The notes under the pieces: model-generated
What the model saw: the letters and a program-made list of their open reading frames with translations, nothing else
Database searches by the model: none
What the model was told of the DNA's origin: nothing
DNA from: an uncultured Eubacteriales bacterium
Lineage (GTDB): Bacteria > Bacillota > Clostridia > Lachnospirales > Anaerotignaceae
DNA: 47,047 bases
Assembly (NCBI GenBank): GCA_900546215.1
Contig: URCD01000008.1
Span: 1 to 47,047, forward strand
Reading direction: 5' to 3'
In this document: positions 24,479 through 32,974 of the stretch, one piece after another
Layout: each line of letters begins with the position of its first letter
Numbering within the stretch: the first letter of the stretch is position 1
Program-made: the position numbers and the translations under genes

Positions 24479-25279
24479 ATGAGACTAACAGTTCTTATGG
24501 ACAACAATACATATATAGACCGGTATTATTTAGGAGAACCGGCGGTGGCCTATTATATTGAGGACGGAGAAAAGAAAATACTATTTGATACAGCATACAG
24601 CGGTGCATTTTTAAATAATGCGGACGCCATGGGAATAGATTTAAAAAATATTACTGATGTTGTTTTATCCCACGGACATAACGACCATACAGGAGGAATA
24701 CCTTTTCTTTTAAACTTAAGCTTTATCCAAAGACCGATATTAACGGCTCATCCCGACGTATTTATAAAAAGAACGGATAGCGGTACTGATATTGGCTGTC
24801 CGTCAGATATCAGTAAAATCAAAGAGGCTATGGAATTGAGGCTTTCAGATAAGCCTGTAAAAATATCAGATAATATTACATACCTCGGTGAAATACCGGA
24901 GGTTTACGAAAAAAGACGCTCTATCGGTACGGCCTATAGAGACGGCAGTGCGGAAAATGATTTTATGATGGATGACAGTGCTCTTGTGTATGATACTGAC
25001 AGAGGGATTTATATAATAACGGGATGTTCCCATTCAGGTATATGCAATGTTATACAGTATGCCAAAAAGGTTACAGGAAAAAGCAGGCTGTTGGGAATAA
25101 TCGGAGGACTGCACTTGCTGAAGGACACCACTGAATCAAGAAAAACCGTTGATTTTTTAAAGGCGGAAAATATGGAAAGCGTTTATCCTTGCCACTGCAC
25201 CTCATTTAAAGTCCGTTCTCTTATGGATAGAAATATGGACGTAAAAGATGTAGGCGTAGGATTAGTGCTTGAATGGTAA
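24479..25279 (+). CDS. MBL-fold metallohydrolase
   Basis: The 266-residue protein has the metallo-beta-lactamase motif HGHNDHTGG at residues 65-73, a downstream TGCSHSG metal histidine and a C-terminal GGLHLL and PCHCTS. This arrangement matches the subgroup annotated as dihydropterin-ribofuranosylaminobenzene phosphate synthase-like, whose real substrates in bacteria are mostly unknown. It should bind two zinc or iron ions in the cytoplasm. AGGGGTGA precedes the ATG. It is 12 bases from the next gene. Confidence 0.88.
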   Translation: MRLTVLMDNNTYIDRYYLGEPAVAYYIEDGEKKILFDTAYSGAFLNNADAMGIDLKNITDVVLSHGHNDHTGGIPFLLNLSFIQRPILTAHPDVFIKRTDSGTDIGCPSDISKIKEAMELRLSDKPVKISDNITYLGEIPEVYEKRRSIGTAYRDGSAENDFMMDDSALVYDTDRGIYIITGCSHSGICNVIQYAKKVTGKSRLLGIIGGLHLLKDTTESRKTVDFLKAENMESVYPCHCTSFKVRSLMDRNMDVKDVGVGLVLEW

Positions 25280-25291
25280 GGAGGAACTGCT

Positions 25292-26557
25292 TTGATAGAT
25301 AAAAATAAGCTGTTTAACGCTGTTGACTGCTGCAGAGATGATATTATTACATTGGGAGACAGGCTGTTTGACTGCCCGGAGCTTGGCTTTAAAGAGTTTA
25401 AAACCGCTGAAATAATAAAAGAATATCTTGACAGTGTGGGAATACCATATGAGTCGGAGATAGGGATAACAGGAATAAAAGCCACCCTTGGAGAAGAAAC
25501 CGGCTACCATATCGCCTTTGTCTGTGATATGGACGCTCTGCCCGGAAGGAGCTTTTCAGGACAGATACATTCCTGCGGACACAGTATTCAGACTGCGGTT
25601 GCCTTATCTGCGGCTAAGATTCTTGCGGAGACAGGGCTGCTGGATAATACGGATGTGAGGGTAAGCTTTATATTTTCTCCCGCTGAGGAATTTATTGATT
25701 TTGAATACAGAGATAAGCTGATTGAAGATGGAAAAATATTATACCGATCAGGAAAACAGCATATGATAGCATGCGGTTATTTTGATGATATTGACTGTGT
25801 GCTCTCGATTCATGCCAACGGGGATAAATCTAAATCTAAGCTGTTTGATATAAATTCCACCCTGGCCGGTTTTACGGCAAAAAAAGCCGTGTTTAAGGGT
25901 CAGGCGGCACACTCGGGCGCGGCGCCGCACCTTGGGAAAAATACTCTGCATGGGGCGGTGCTTTGTGAAAACGCTGTGGCGTTTCTTAAAGATCAGTTTG
26001 CGCCGGAGGCGGGCGTAAAGATTAACCCTGTGATTACAGAGCCGGGCGGAAGCGTAAACATAATACCTGACAGAACTGTTCTGGAATCTTATATAAGGGC
26101 AAATGATATAGCGGCGCTTATGGACGCCGACAAACGGGTGGATATGTGTATAGAACACTGCGCTAAAGCCCTTGGGCTGGATTATGAAATCAGCAATACA
26201 ATCGGGTATATGCCGCTGAGACAGTCAAGGCTGCTGAATAAGGCGGTTAAAAATAATATGCTTCTTTTGTGCGGTCCTGAATTTATAGACGAAAATATAG
26301 TGTCCAGCGCTTCGGGAGACGTAGGAGACTTGGGATTTTTACTTCCTACGATACAGTTTGGTTTTTCCGGCATAGACGGAAATTTCCATAGCGACAGCTT
26401 TAAAATTGCTGATAAAGAAAACTGCTATATAAATACGCTTAAGGTAGTATGCGGAACAATTGCTGATTTAATTAGCAGCAAGGAGTATAGGGCTATTAAT
26501 GAGAATTATTCGGAAGACAAAAAATATTATTTGAAAAGCTGGCTGAACAGAGAATGA
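25292..26557 (+). CDS. M20-family amidohydrolase or peptidase
   Basis: The 421-residue protein follows the M20D pattern of aminoacylase-like enzymes that split N-acyl amino acids or dipeptides with a metal pair. It has DMDALPG, the metal-binding SCGHSIQTAV, the catalytic PAEE segment, the HSG motif at the start of the dimerisation domain, and a late FHSDSF. It starts with TTG behind AAGGAGGA. The neighbour upstream is an MBL hydrolase, so both may act in the same breakdown route, but no substrate can be named. Confidence 0.88.
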   Translation: MIDKNKLFNAVDCCRDDIITLGDRLFDCPELGFKEFKTAEIIKEYLDSVGIPYESEIGITGIKATLGEETGYHIAFVCDMDALPGRSFSGQIHSCGHSIQTAVALSAAKILAETGLLDNTDVRVSFIFSPAEEFIDFEYRDKLIEDGKILYRSGKQHMIACGYFDDIDCVLSIHANGDKSKSKLFDINSTLAGFTAKKAVFKGQAAHSGAAPHLGKNTLHGAVLCENAVAFLKDQFAPEAGVKINPVITEPGGSVNIIPDRTVLESYIRANDIAALMDADKRVDMCIEHCAKALGLDYEISNTIGYMPLRQSRLLNKAVKNNMLLLCGPEFIDENIVSSASGDVGDLGFLLPTIQFGFSGIDGNFHSDSFKIADKENCYINTLKVVCGTIADLISSKEYRAINENYSEDKKYYLKSWLNRE

Positions 26558-26604
26558 CAGTTGATGTTAGGCTTTGTCAGATGAAAGAATAGTTTTATTT
26601 AGAT

Positions 26605-26639
26605 AAAAAACAGCGCTGGATATCCAGCGCTGTTTTTTT
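26605..26639. terminator. bidirectional intrinsic terminator
   Basis: The 24-base palindrome ACAGCGCTGGAT/ATCCAGCGCTGT is flanked by an A run and a T run, between the M20 gene and the convergent CoA-transferase gene. Confidence 0.93.
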
Positions 26640-27945
26640 AATAAATTAGGCCGTTCTTTTTAGCCTCAAATGTAAGCTTATCTCTGAAATCCGGGTGAGC
26701 TATGCTGATGAGACGCTTTGCTCTAGTGGGTATATCACAGAACTGGAGGTTGACGCAGCCATATTCCGTTACTACATACATAGTTTCTGCTCTGAGTGTG
26801 GTCACAGTGCTTCCCTGCGCCAGACTGAGGCAGATTTTTGATACAGGGCCTTCCTTTGTATTGGCCAGTGAAGAAACGGCTATAAACGATTTTCCTCCCT
26901 TGGACAGGGTAGCGCCCCTTATATAGTCGACCTGTCCGCCAGAACCGGAAAATTGCCTGTAGCCAATGCTTTCTGAGCACAGCTGACCGGTAAGGTCTAT
27001 TGATATTGAGGTGTTAATTGAAATCATGTTATCATTGGCTGCGATATTTCTTATATCGTTGACAAAATGATAGGGTGTAAAATACACCTTTGGATTTTCA
27101 TTGATAAAGCTGTTTGTCTGTGCTGTATTAAAGGCAAAGCCGGCGACTGCCCGACCCGGCATAAAGGTTTTGCGGCTGTTGTCAGCAGCGCCTATGCTCT
27201 GAAGATAGGCCATCGAATCCGTATACATTTCGCTGTGTATGCCCAGGTGTTTTTTATCCTTCAATCCGTAGCCAACGGCATTAGCTGTTCCGCCTATTCC
27301 AAGCTGTATACACGCTCCGTCCGGAATTTGTTCAAGTATGTAGGAAGCTATTTTTTCCTCAAGGGGCGTAGGAGGAGCCGACGGCGGAACCAGCTCGTCG
27401 TTATGATATTCTACAAACGCGGCTATATCCCTAACATGATAATCATGCGAGGAGCCGTAAACCCTGGGAATATTTTTATTTATCTGGGCTATGATTTTTT
27501 TTGAGTGGTTAAGGCCTGATGGAGCATAGCCTGCAGGTCCAATATTACAGTAGCCATGTTCGTTTGGAGGAGTCATGGGAATAACTGCGACATCGGGGCT
27601 TACAAAGCTCAAATAATCCTCAAAACGGCTGAGATGAAGAGGAACATGAGTTACTACCCCGTTGTTTGCGCCGTCCCTTTCATTTGCTCCGTTAAAGAAC
27701 GAATAATATCTAAATTTATCGGCAGGCAAATTTTCATCGTCAAGGCCAATTTTATTTGTAGTCATGTTTCCGTAAAAGGATATATCTTCTAAACTTCCGT
27801 TTTTAACATTATTTAGTACGGTTGAAAGTACCTTATCGGCAATTCCAAGCCCTCCCAGAAAAATTTTGTCTCCGCTTTTAATATGGGCGCTGACGGCTTC
27901 CTGGGCTGTCATTAGTTTTGAATTGTAGATTTCTTCATAGGACAT
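26638..27945 (-). CDS. acetyl-CoA hydrolase/transferase-family CoA-transferase
   Basis: The 435-residue protein is of the 4-hydroxybutyrate/butyryl-CoA:acetate CoA-transferase type. It has the LGIGGTANAVG glycine loop, GIHSEMYTD with the expected catalytic glutamate, FSGSGGQVDYIRGA and a YVVTEYGCVNLQ end. Such enzymes move CoA between acetate and another acid; in gut clostridia they often do the last step of butyrate formation. The sequence alone does not separate butyrate from 4-hydroxybutyrate or propionate. GGAAG precedes the start. It appears monocistronic or leads the minus-strand pair with truA upstream. Confidence 0.88.
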   Translation of the reverse strand: MSYEEIYNSKLMTAQEAVSAHIKSGDKIFLGGLGIADKVLSTVLNNVKNGSLEDISFYGNMTTNKIGLDDENLPADKFRYYSFFNGANERDGANNGVVTHVPLHLSRFEDYLSFVSPDVAVIPMTPPNEHGYCNIGPAGYAPSGLNHSKKIIAQINKNIPRVYGSSHDYHVRDIAAFVEYHNDELVPPSAPPTPLEEKIASYILEQIPDGACIQLGIGGTANAVGYGLKDKKHLGIHSEMYTDSMAYLQSIGAADNSRKTFMPGRAVAGFAFNTAQTNSFINENPKVYFTPYHFVNDIRNIAANDNMISINTSISIDLTGQLCSESIGYRQFSGSGGQVDYIRGATLSKGGKSFIAVSSLANTKEGPVSKICLSLAQGSTVTTLRAETMYVVTEYGCVNLQFCDIPTRAKRLISIAHPDFRDKLTFEAKKNGLIY

Positions 27946-28064
27946 TGCATGACTTCCTTTCGTTGTTGGATTTTATGTCTTTTATAACCGCCTGTCTTCT
28001 GTAATGTAGAATTGTATTTATTATATTTTATGCGCAAATATATGTCAATGCTTTAATACGCTGT

Positions 28065-28808
28065 TTAATTATAGTAAACCTTCATAAGCATGAGTCCCTT
28101 AGCCGGCGCCAGCTGGCCTGAAGCGGTGCGGGAGAGCGCGCTTAGAATGGCCGTCATCTCTTCAGGCTTTGTTTTTCCTTCTCCAATATCTACGAGGGTG
28201 CCGACTATTATCCTGACCATATGGTAAAGAAAGCTGTCTCCTGTTATGTCAATGGAAATACCAGAGCTGTTTTCATTTATTTCTATACTTTCTATTGTTC
28301 TTACAGTAGATTTTTTGCTTTTTTTAAGGTCAGTAAAGCTTTTAAAATCGTGCGTGCCAATCAGCTGTGAGGCCGCGCTTCTCATGGCGTCCAAATCCAG
28401 GGGAGCACGGTGCCTCCATGCGTATCTGCCGTTAAGCACACATGGTATTTTGCCAATATTTATTTGATAGCTGTAAGTCTTTTTAACCGCGTTTAGCCTG
28501 CTGTGAAACCTTGGCGCAGCCTCCCAGGCTCTAATAACCCCTATGTCTGAAGGAAGGTTGGCATTTAAATAATCCATTATTTCATCGGGTGTCATTTCGG
28601 TGTCTATATGAAAATTGGCCTGCTGGCCTGCGGCATGCACGCCCGCGTCGGTACGGCCGGAGCCATGAACCTCAATTTCTTTTTCGGCAAGCTTTGAAAG
28701 TATATATTCAAGCTTCCCCTGAATTGTCTCGGACGTGTTGCCCTGTTTTTGCCAGCCCTTATATCTTGTGCCATCGTACTGCACAATTACAGCAATATTT
28801 TTATCCAT
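28065..28808 (-). CDS. truA: tRNA pseudouridine(38-40) synthase
   Basis: TruA isomerises uridines 38-40 in the anticodon stem of many tRNAs. The 247-residue product has the catalytic Asp54 in GSGRTDAGVHA, the family N-terminus VQYDGTRYKGWQ and a C-terminal FLYHMVRIIVG. The ATG at 28808 has AGAGGT upstream; a longer frame to 28907 lacks a site and is AT-rich. It is apart from the ribosomal-protein and ECF genes that often go with it in Firmicutes. Confidence 0.95.
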   Translation of the reverse strand: MDKNIAVIVQYDGTRYKGWQKQGNTSETIQGKLEYILSKLAEKEIEVHGSGRTDAGVHAAGQQANFHIDTEMTPDEIMDYLNANLPSDIGVIRAWEAAPRFHSRLNAVKKTYSYQINIGKIPCVLNGRYAWRHRAPLDLDAMRSAASQLIGTHDFKSFTDLKKSKKSTVRTIESIEINENSSGISIDITGDSFLYHMVRIIVGTLVDIGEGKTKPEEMTAILSALSRTASGQLAPAKGLMLMKVYYN

Positions 28809-29019
28809 TAATTTTACCTCTTCGTTTTTTATTTGATTATATATGTTTTTTATAAAGTATTCTATAGATAAGAAAGATGTTTTATAAAAAAGGCGCTGTA
28901 CAGGCACCCATCTTTGACTAAAGCATACAATGTAAAGTGGTATTTAATAAGTTATTTGGCCTAATTTATCATAAATGTTGTAATATAAAGAAAAAATGCT
29001 TTTCTAGTTAAAATTTTGG

Positions 29020-29028
29020 TGTTATAAT
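29020..29028 (+). promoter_or_regulatory. extended -10 promoter upstream of murA
   Basis: TGTTATAAT, a perfect extended -10 element, lies about 90 bases before the murA start. The matching -35 region (TTTTCT) is weak. Confidence 0.45.
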
Positions 29029-29117
29029 ACGATATTATAAAATAGATTAATTATGGGCAGTTCTGCTTTTTAGCCGCACTGCTTTTCATGAGATATATTG
29101 GGAGGCTTTCAGCTTAT

Positions 29118-30374
29118 ATGGAAAAGTTAGTTATTACCGGTGGTAAGCAGCTCCATGGAGACGTTTTTATCAGCGGTGCGAAGAATGCGGCGGTTGCCAT
29201 AATACCCGCGGCTATTATGGCAGACGGAATCTGCGTTATCGACAATCTGCCGAATATCGAGGACGTCGCAAGTCTGCGCTCTACACTCAACAAGATGGGG
29301 GCACAGTGCGAGTATATCGATAAGCATACATTGAAAGTTGACAGCACGGGCGATATAACAACATGCGCGGCATTTGACGAGGTTAAAAAAATCCGCGCTT
29401 CATATTATTTATTGGGAGCTCTGCTTGGAAGATACAAAAAAGCTGAGGTTGCGCTTCCGGGAGGCTGTAATTTCGGAACAAGACCTATAGACCTGCATCT
29501 GAAGGGATTTAAGGCGCTTGGAGCCAAGGTTGATGTGTCTAACGGCATAGTAAACCTTTACGCTAAGGAGCTTAAGGGCGCACAGATATACATGGACCAG
29601 GTCAGCGTCGGCGCGACGATAAACATAATGCTGGCCGCAAGTATGGCCGATGGTACAACTATTATTGAAAATGCAGCTAAGGAGCCGCATGTGGTCGATA
29701 CTGCAAACTTCCTTAATATGATGGGTGCCAATATAAAGGGCGCGGGAACAGATGTAATCAGGATCAAGGGCGTAAGCAGACTTCACAGCGCAGAATATAC
29801 TATTATTCCGGATCAGATTGAGGCCGGAACCTATATGATTGCAGCCGCTATGGCCGGCGGAGATGTTACGGTAAAGAACATTATTCCAAAGCATATGGAT
29901 TCACTTACTGCAAAGCTTGCGGAAATGGGCGTGGAAATTGAAAAACAGGATGACAGCATAAGGGTTATGTCTGACGGAGAGCTTGACTGTGCAAATATTA
30001 AGACAATGAGCTATCCGGGCTTCCCTACGGATTTACAGCCGCAGATGACCGCGCTTTTAAGCAGATGCAAAGGTATAAGCGTTGTAACCGAGAACGTATG
30101 GGACAACAGATACCAGTATGTTGACGAGCTGAGACAGCTTGGCGCAAAAATAACGGTAGAATCCAGAGTGGCTATGATTGAGGGAGTTAAAAACCTTAAG
30201 GGAGCCAAGGTATCAGCTACAGACCTGCGGGCAGGCGCCGCTATGGTTGTGGCTGGACTTTATGCCCAGGGCGTAACGGAAATTGATAATATAAAATATA
30301 TTGACCGTGGTTATGAAGACATAGAGGAGAAACTCTCTAATTTGGGAGCTTCCATTGAAAGAATAGAATGTTGA
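29118..30374 (+). CDS. murA: UDP-N-acetylglucosamine 1-carboxyvinyltransferase
   Basis: MurA performs the first committed step of peptidoglycan synthesis, moving enolpyruvate from PEP to UDP-GlcNAc. The 418 residues match the family. Lys22 and Asn23 in ISGAKNAA and Cys117 in GGCNFGTRP are present; the cysteine means fosfomycin should be able to bind. I chose the ATG at 29118 because it gives the canonical N-terminus, although GGGAGG is 12 bases away; an ATG at 29088 has no site. It seems to lead a group with the two genes that follow. Confidence 0.95.
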   Translation: MEKLVITGGKQLHGDVFISGAKNAAVAIIPAAIMADGICVIDNLPNIEDVASLRSTLNKMGAQCEYIDKHTLKVDSTGDITTCAAFDEVKKIRASYYLLGALLGRYKKAEVALPGGCNFGTRPIDLHLKGFKALGAKVDVSNGIVNLYAKELKGAQIYMDQVSVGATINIMLAASMADGTTIIENAAKEPHVVDTANFLNMMGANIKGAGTDVIRIKGVSRLHSAEYTIIPDQIEAGTYMIAAAMAGGDVTVKNIIPKHMDSLTAKLAEMGVEIEKQDDSIRVMSDGELDCANIKTMSYPGFPTDLQPQMTALLSRCKGISVVTENVWDNRYQYVDELRQLGAKITVESRVAMIEGVKNLKGAKVSATDLRAGAAMVVAGLYAQGVTEIDNIKYIDRGYEDIEEKLSNLGASIERIEC

Positions 30375-30402
30375 GATTGAGACATAGGTGGGTGTACAGT
30401 TT

Positions 30403-31197
30403 ATGGGTGTAAAGTTTTGTCCTCTCGTCAGCGGCAGCAGTGGGAACAGTACTTACATCAGTAACGGAAACACCCACATTTTAATTGACGCTGGTATAAG
30501 CTGCAAGCAGCTTACAGAACATATAAGGCAGCTGGATTTAGATCCTGAAGATATAGACGCTCTGTTTATAACACATGAGCATGTGGACCATATAAAGGGA
30601 GCCGGAGTTTTGTCCAGAAAATATAATATTCCGGTATACGCCACTCCGGGAACATGGCAGGGAATAGGAAGCACGGTTGGAGATTTTTCCCCTGAAAATG
30701 TGCGATATGTTTATCCTGACAGGATGATGGTTGTCGGAGATTTATGCGTAAAGCCGTTCGCCATACCGCATGATACAATAGAGCCGGTGGCCTACAGTGT
30801 TTTTACGGAAAACAGAAAGCTGACAGTAGCTACTGATATTGGACACGTAACGGAATGCATAAAGGAAAATATTTATGACTCCGACGTGCTGCTCTTAGAG
30901 GCCAATCATGATGTGGACATGCTTAAAAACGGCAGTTATCCGTGGCCTTTAAAAAAGAGAATACTAGGCGAGAGAGGCCATATATCCAATGTGGCGGCGG
31001 GCGACGCCTTAAGTGAGATAATGAGCGGAACACTTAAATATGTGTTTTTAGGACATTTAAGCAAGGAAAATAATGAACCGCACCTTGCCTATGAAACGGT
31101 CGGAAAAATTCTTGAGCATAATAGAATTAAAGTCGGTACATATTTACAGCTTGATATGGCTTCAAGGTATACAAACAGCATGACAGTTGAGCTTTAA
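30403..31197 (+). CDS. WalJ/YycJ-like MBL-fold protein
   Basis: The 264-residue protein resembles YycJ (WalJ), a metallo-beta-lactamase-fold nuclease-like protein linked in Firmicutes to cell-wall signalling and DNA replication control. It has PLVSGSSGNSTYI at the N-terminus, the metal motif THEHVDH (residues 57-63), DTIEPVAY and a late LGHLSKENN. In Bacillus the gene lies with walRK; here it sits between murA and rlmH. rlmH often follows yycJ in Firmicutes, supporting the call. The ATG at 30403 with AGGTGGG is preferred to a GTG at 30388. Confidence 0.88.
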   Translation: MGVKFCPLVSGSSGNSTYISNGNTHILIDAGISCKQLTEHIRQLDLDPEDIDALFITHEHVDHIKGAGVLSRKYNIPVYATPGTWQGIGSTVGDFSPENVRYVYPDRMMVVGDLCVKPFAIPHDTIEPVAYSVFTENRKLTVATDIGHVTECIKENIYDSDVLLLEANHDVDMLKNGSYPWPLKKRILGERGHISNVAAGDALSEIMSGTLKYVFLGHLSKENNEPHLAYETVGKILEHNRIKVGTYLQLDMASRYTNSMTVEL

Positions 31198-31208
31198 GGG
31201 GCATGGGC

Positions 31209-31688
31209 ATGAAAATAAGTGTTATTGGCGTAGGAAGACTTAAGGAAAAATACTGGAAGGCCGCTGTGGAGGAATACTCTAAAAGGCTTGGCAGGTATGT
31301 TAAGCTGGAAATAATAGAGGTTCCGGATGAAAAGGCGCCGGAAACCCTAAGTCAGGCGGAAGAGGAAATAGTTAAAAGGAGCGAGGGCGAAAGGATACTG
31401 AAAAACATTAAGGACGGTGCTTATGTGATAGCATTGGCTGTAGATGGAAAAATGATGAAATCTGAGGAGTTCTCGGAATTTTTAAATGAGAGAATGGTCA
31501 GAGGCACTGGCCATATTGCTTTTATAATCGGAGGGTCGCTGGGGCTTTCTGACGAGGTGCTTGGAAGGGCTGATTTCAAGCTTAGTTTTTCAAAAATGAC
31601 GTTCCCGCACCAGATGATGAGAGTAATACTGCTTGAACAGTTTTACAGAGCGGTAAAAATTATGAAAAATGAACCATACCATAAATGA
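31209..31688 (+). CDS. rlmH: 23S rRNA pseudouridine-1915 N3-methyltransferase
   Basis: RlmH is a SPOUT methyltransferase that modifies helix 69 of the large ribosomal subunit. The 159 residues match the family length. The knot region is clear in FIIGGSLGLSDEV and the end FSKMTFPHQMMRVILLEQFYRA is nearly invariant. Two ATGs are close together; AAGGGG is seven bases before 31209, so I use that one. The following acyltransferase frame is open into the end of this gene. Confidence 0.96.
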   Translation: MKISVIGVGRLKEKYWKAAVEEYSKRLGRYVKLEIIEVPDEKAPETLSQAEEEIVKRSEGERILKNIKDGAYVIALAVDGKMMKSEEFSEFLNERMVRGTGHIAFIIGGSLGLSDEVLGRADFKLSFSKMTFPHQMMRVILLEQFYRAVKIMKNEPYHK

Positions 31689-31692
31689 GGCG

Positions 31693-32721
31693 ATGATAGC
31701 AGTGGAAAAGCGTAAGGAAATAGACTTTGCAAACGTTGTTTTGTGCCTGCTTGTAATGCTGATTCATATATTGTCAAAGGCAGTTTCGGCTTTGGACAGG
31801 ACAAGCGTGCAGTTTGCGGCGGTTTTTATACCATCCAGACTGGCGTCGTTTGTTGTCCAGGGCTTTATTTTTTTGAGCGCCATGAAGTATTTTATGCGAT
31901 ACTGGGACGGCGGGCTTGAATATGGAAAATTTTTATGGGCAAGGATAAAAACTATAGTTGTTCCGTATGTAATTTGGAATGTAATTTATTATTTTTCGCT
32001 TATGCCGTTTGGATATTTTATTTTTGATCCGTTAGCTCTTCTAAAATATATTCTTGTCGGAGATATGATTAGTCATTTTTATTTTGTGGTTATTATTGTT
32101 CAGTTTTATGTACTGATGCCTCTGTGGGTTTGGCTTGTCAAAAGAATCAGCGGTAAAATATTAATACCCTTGTCTCTGATCATAATGGTGGTTTTCAGCA
32201 GATGCTTTGCCCCTCAAATTCTATATGAGGACAGGATTTTTATAAAATACATTTTCTACTGGATATGCGGCTGCTTTGCTGGAAAATACTATAAGGAATT
32301 TTTAGGCCTTTTAAGAAACAACTGGCGCTGGATTTCTGCATTCTTTATTTTAACCGCTGGTGCCGATGTCTTTTTAACATTGGCACACAGAAGCGGAACG
32401 ATGGCCATACCGTATTTGGATGATATACATATCGTATATTGTATGGCCGCCATCTTGTTTGTATTCACAGCATCTCTGTGGAAAATAGGACAAATTGTGG
32501 ATAATAGATTTTTTAGTATGATTAACAGGCAGAGCTACAATATTTACCTATCACATTGTCTGCTATTGTACTTTGCAGACGGATTTGCTTCAAGGTATAT
32601 GGCAGTCGGGCAGGGGGAGCTTTTACTGTTCAGATTAGTCATTTGCTATGGAATTACATTTGTCCTCTGGGGAGCGTATGATTGCATAAAACGTCAGAAT
32701 TTGTATAAAAGTGGGTGTTGA
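31693..32721 (+). CDS. acyltransferase-3 family membrane protein
   Basis: The roughly 342-residue protein has about ten hydrophobic helices and the general form of acyltransferase-3 (OatA/WecH-like) proteins that O-acetylate surface sugars. Features include the conserved His in MLIHILSK of helix 1, an arginine-rich loop (WARIKTIVVPYVIWN) and a late YNIYLSHCLLL. The start is uncertain: ATG 31693 has GAGG too close, GTG 31702 has it at 11 bases, and ATG 31669 inside rlmH has none. Acceptor is unknown; murA and murC nearby hint at the cell envelope. Confidence 0.8.
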   Translation: MIAVEKRKEIDFANVVLCLLVMLIHILSKAVSALDRTSVQFAAVFIPSRLASFVVQGFIFLSAMKYFMRYWDGGLEYGKFLWARIKTIVVPYVIWNVIYYFSLMPFGYFIFDPLALLKYILVGDMISHFYFVVIIVQFYVLMPLWVWLVKRISGKILIPLSLIIMVVFSRCFAPQILYEDRIFIKYIFYWICGCFAGKYYKEFLGLLRNNWRWISAFFILTAGADVFLTLAHRSGTMAIPYLDDIHIVYCMAAILFVFTASLWKIGQIVDNRFFSMINRQSYNIYLSHCLLLYFADGFASRYMAVGQGELLLFRLVICYGITFVLWGAYDCIKRQNLYKSGC

Positions 32722-32840
32722 AAACCTTGTGGACAGCGAAAACCGATATAAAAGGGGTTAAGTCCGGCAAAAAGAAAGAGATTGCCAAAATTCTGTTTAA
32801 TACGTAGATTTTGTGTAAAAAATTTTGTCGATTTAAATAA

Positions 32841-32876
32841 AAATACCGCTTTTGAATGCATTCAAAAGCGGTATTT
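32841..32876. terminator. bidirectional intrinsic terminator
   Basis: A perfect 36-base palindrome starting AAATACCGCTTTTGAATG lies between the convergent acyltransferase and murC genes. Its A- and T-rich ends act as the tails. Confidence 0.85.
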
Positions 32877-32955
32877 TCTACGTTATGACGAAATTATTTT
32901 TTTCTGAAAAAATCGTTGACAAATTGGATTTGTGTGTAAAATCTGTTTATAACTC

Positions 32956-32973
32956 TGTGGACATTGTGGATAA
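32956..32973 (-). promoter_or_regulatory. DnaA-box-like pair
   Basis: The plus strand reads TGTGGACAT then TGTGGATAA in direct tandem; the second is the exact complement of the consensus DnaA box TTATCCACA. A third near-match, TGTGGACAG, is at 32729. The stretch is just past the murC stop codon. Confidence 0.35.
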
Positions 32974-32974
32974 C

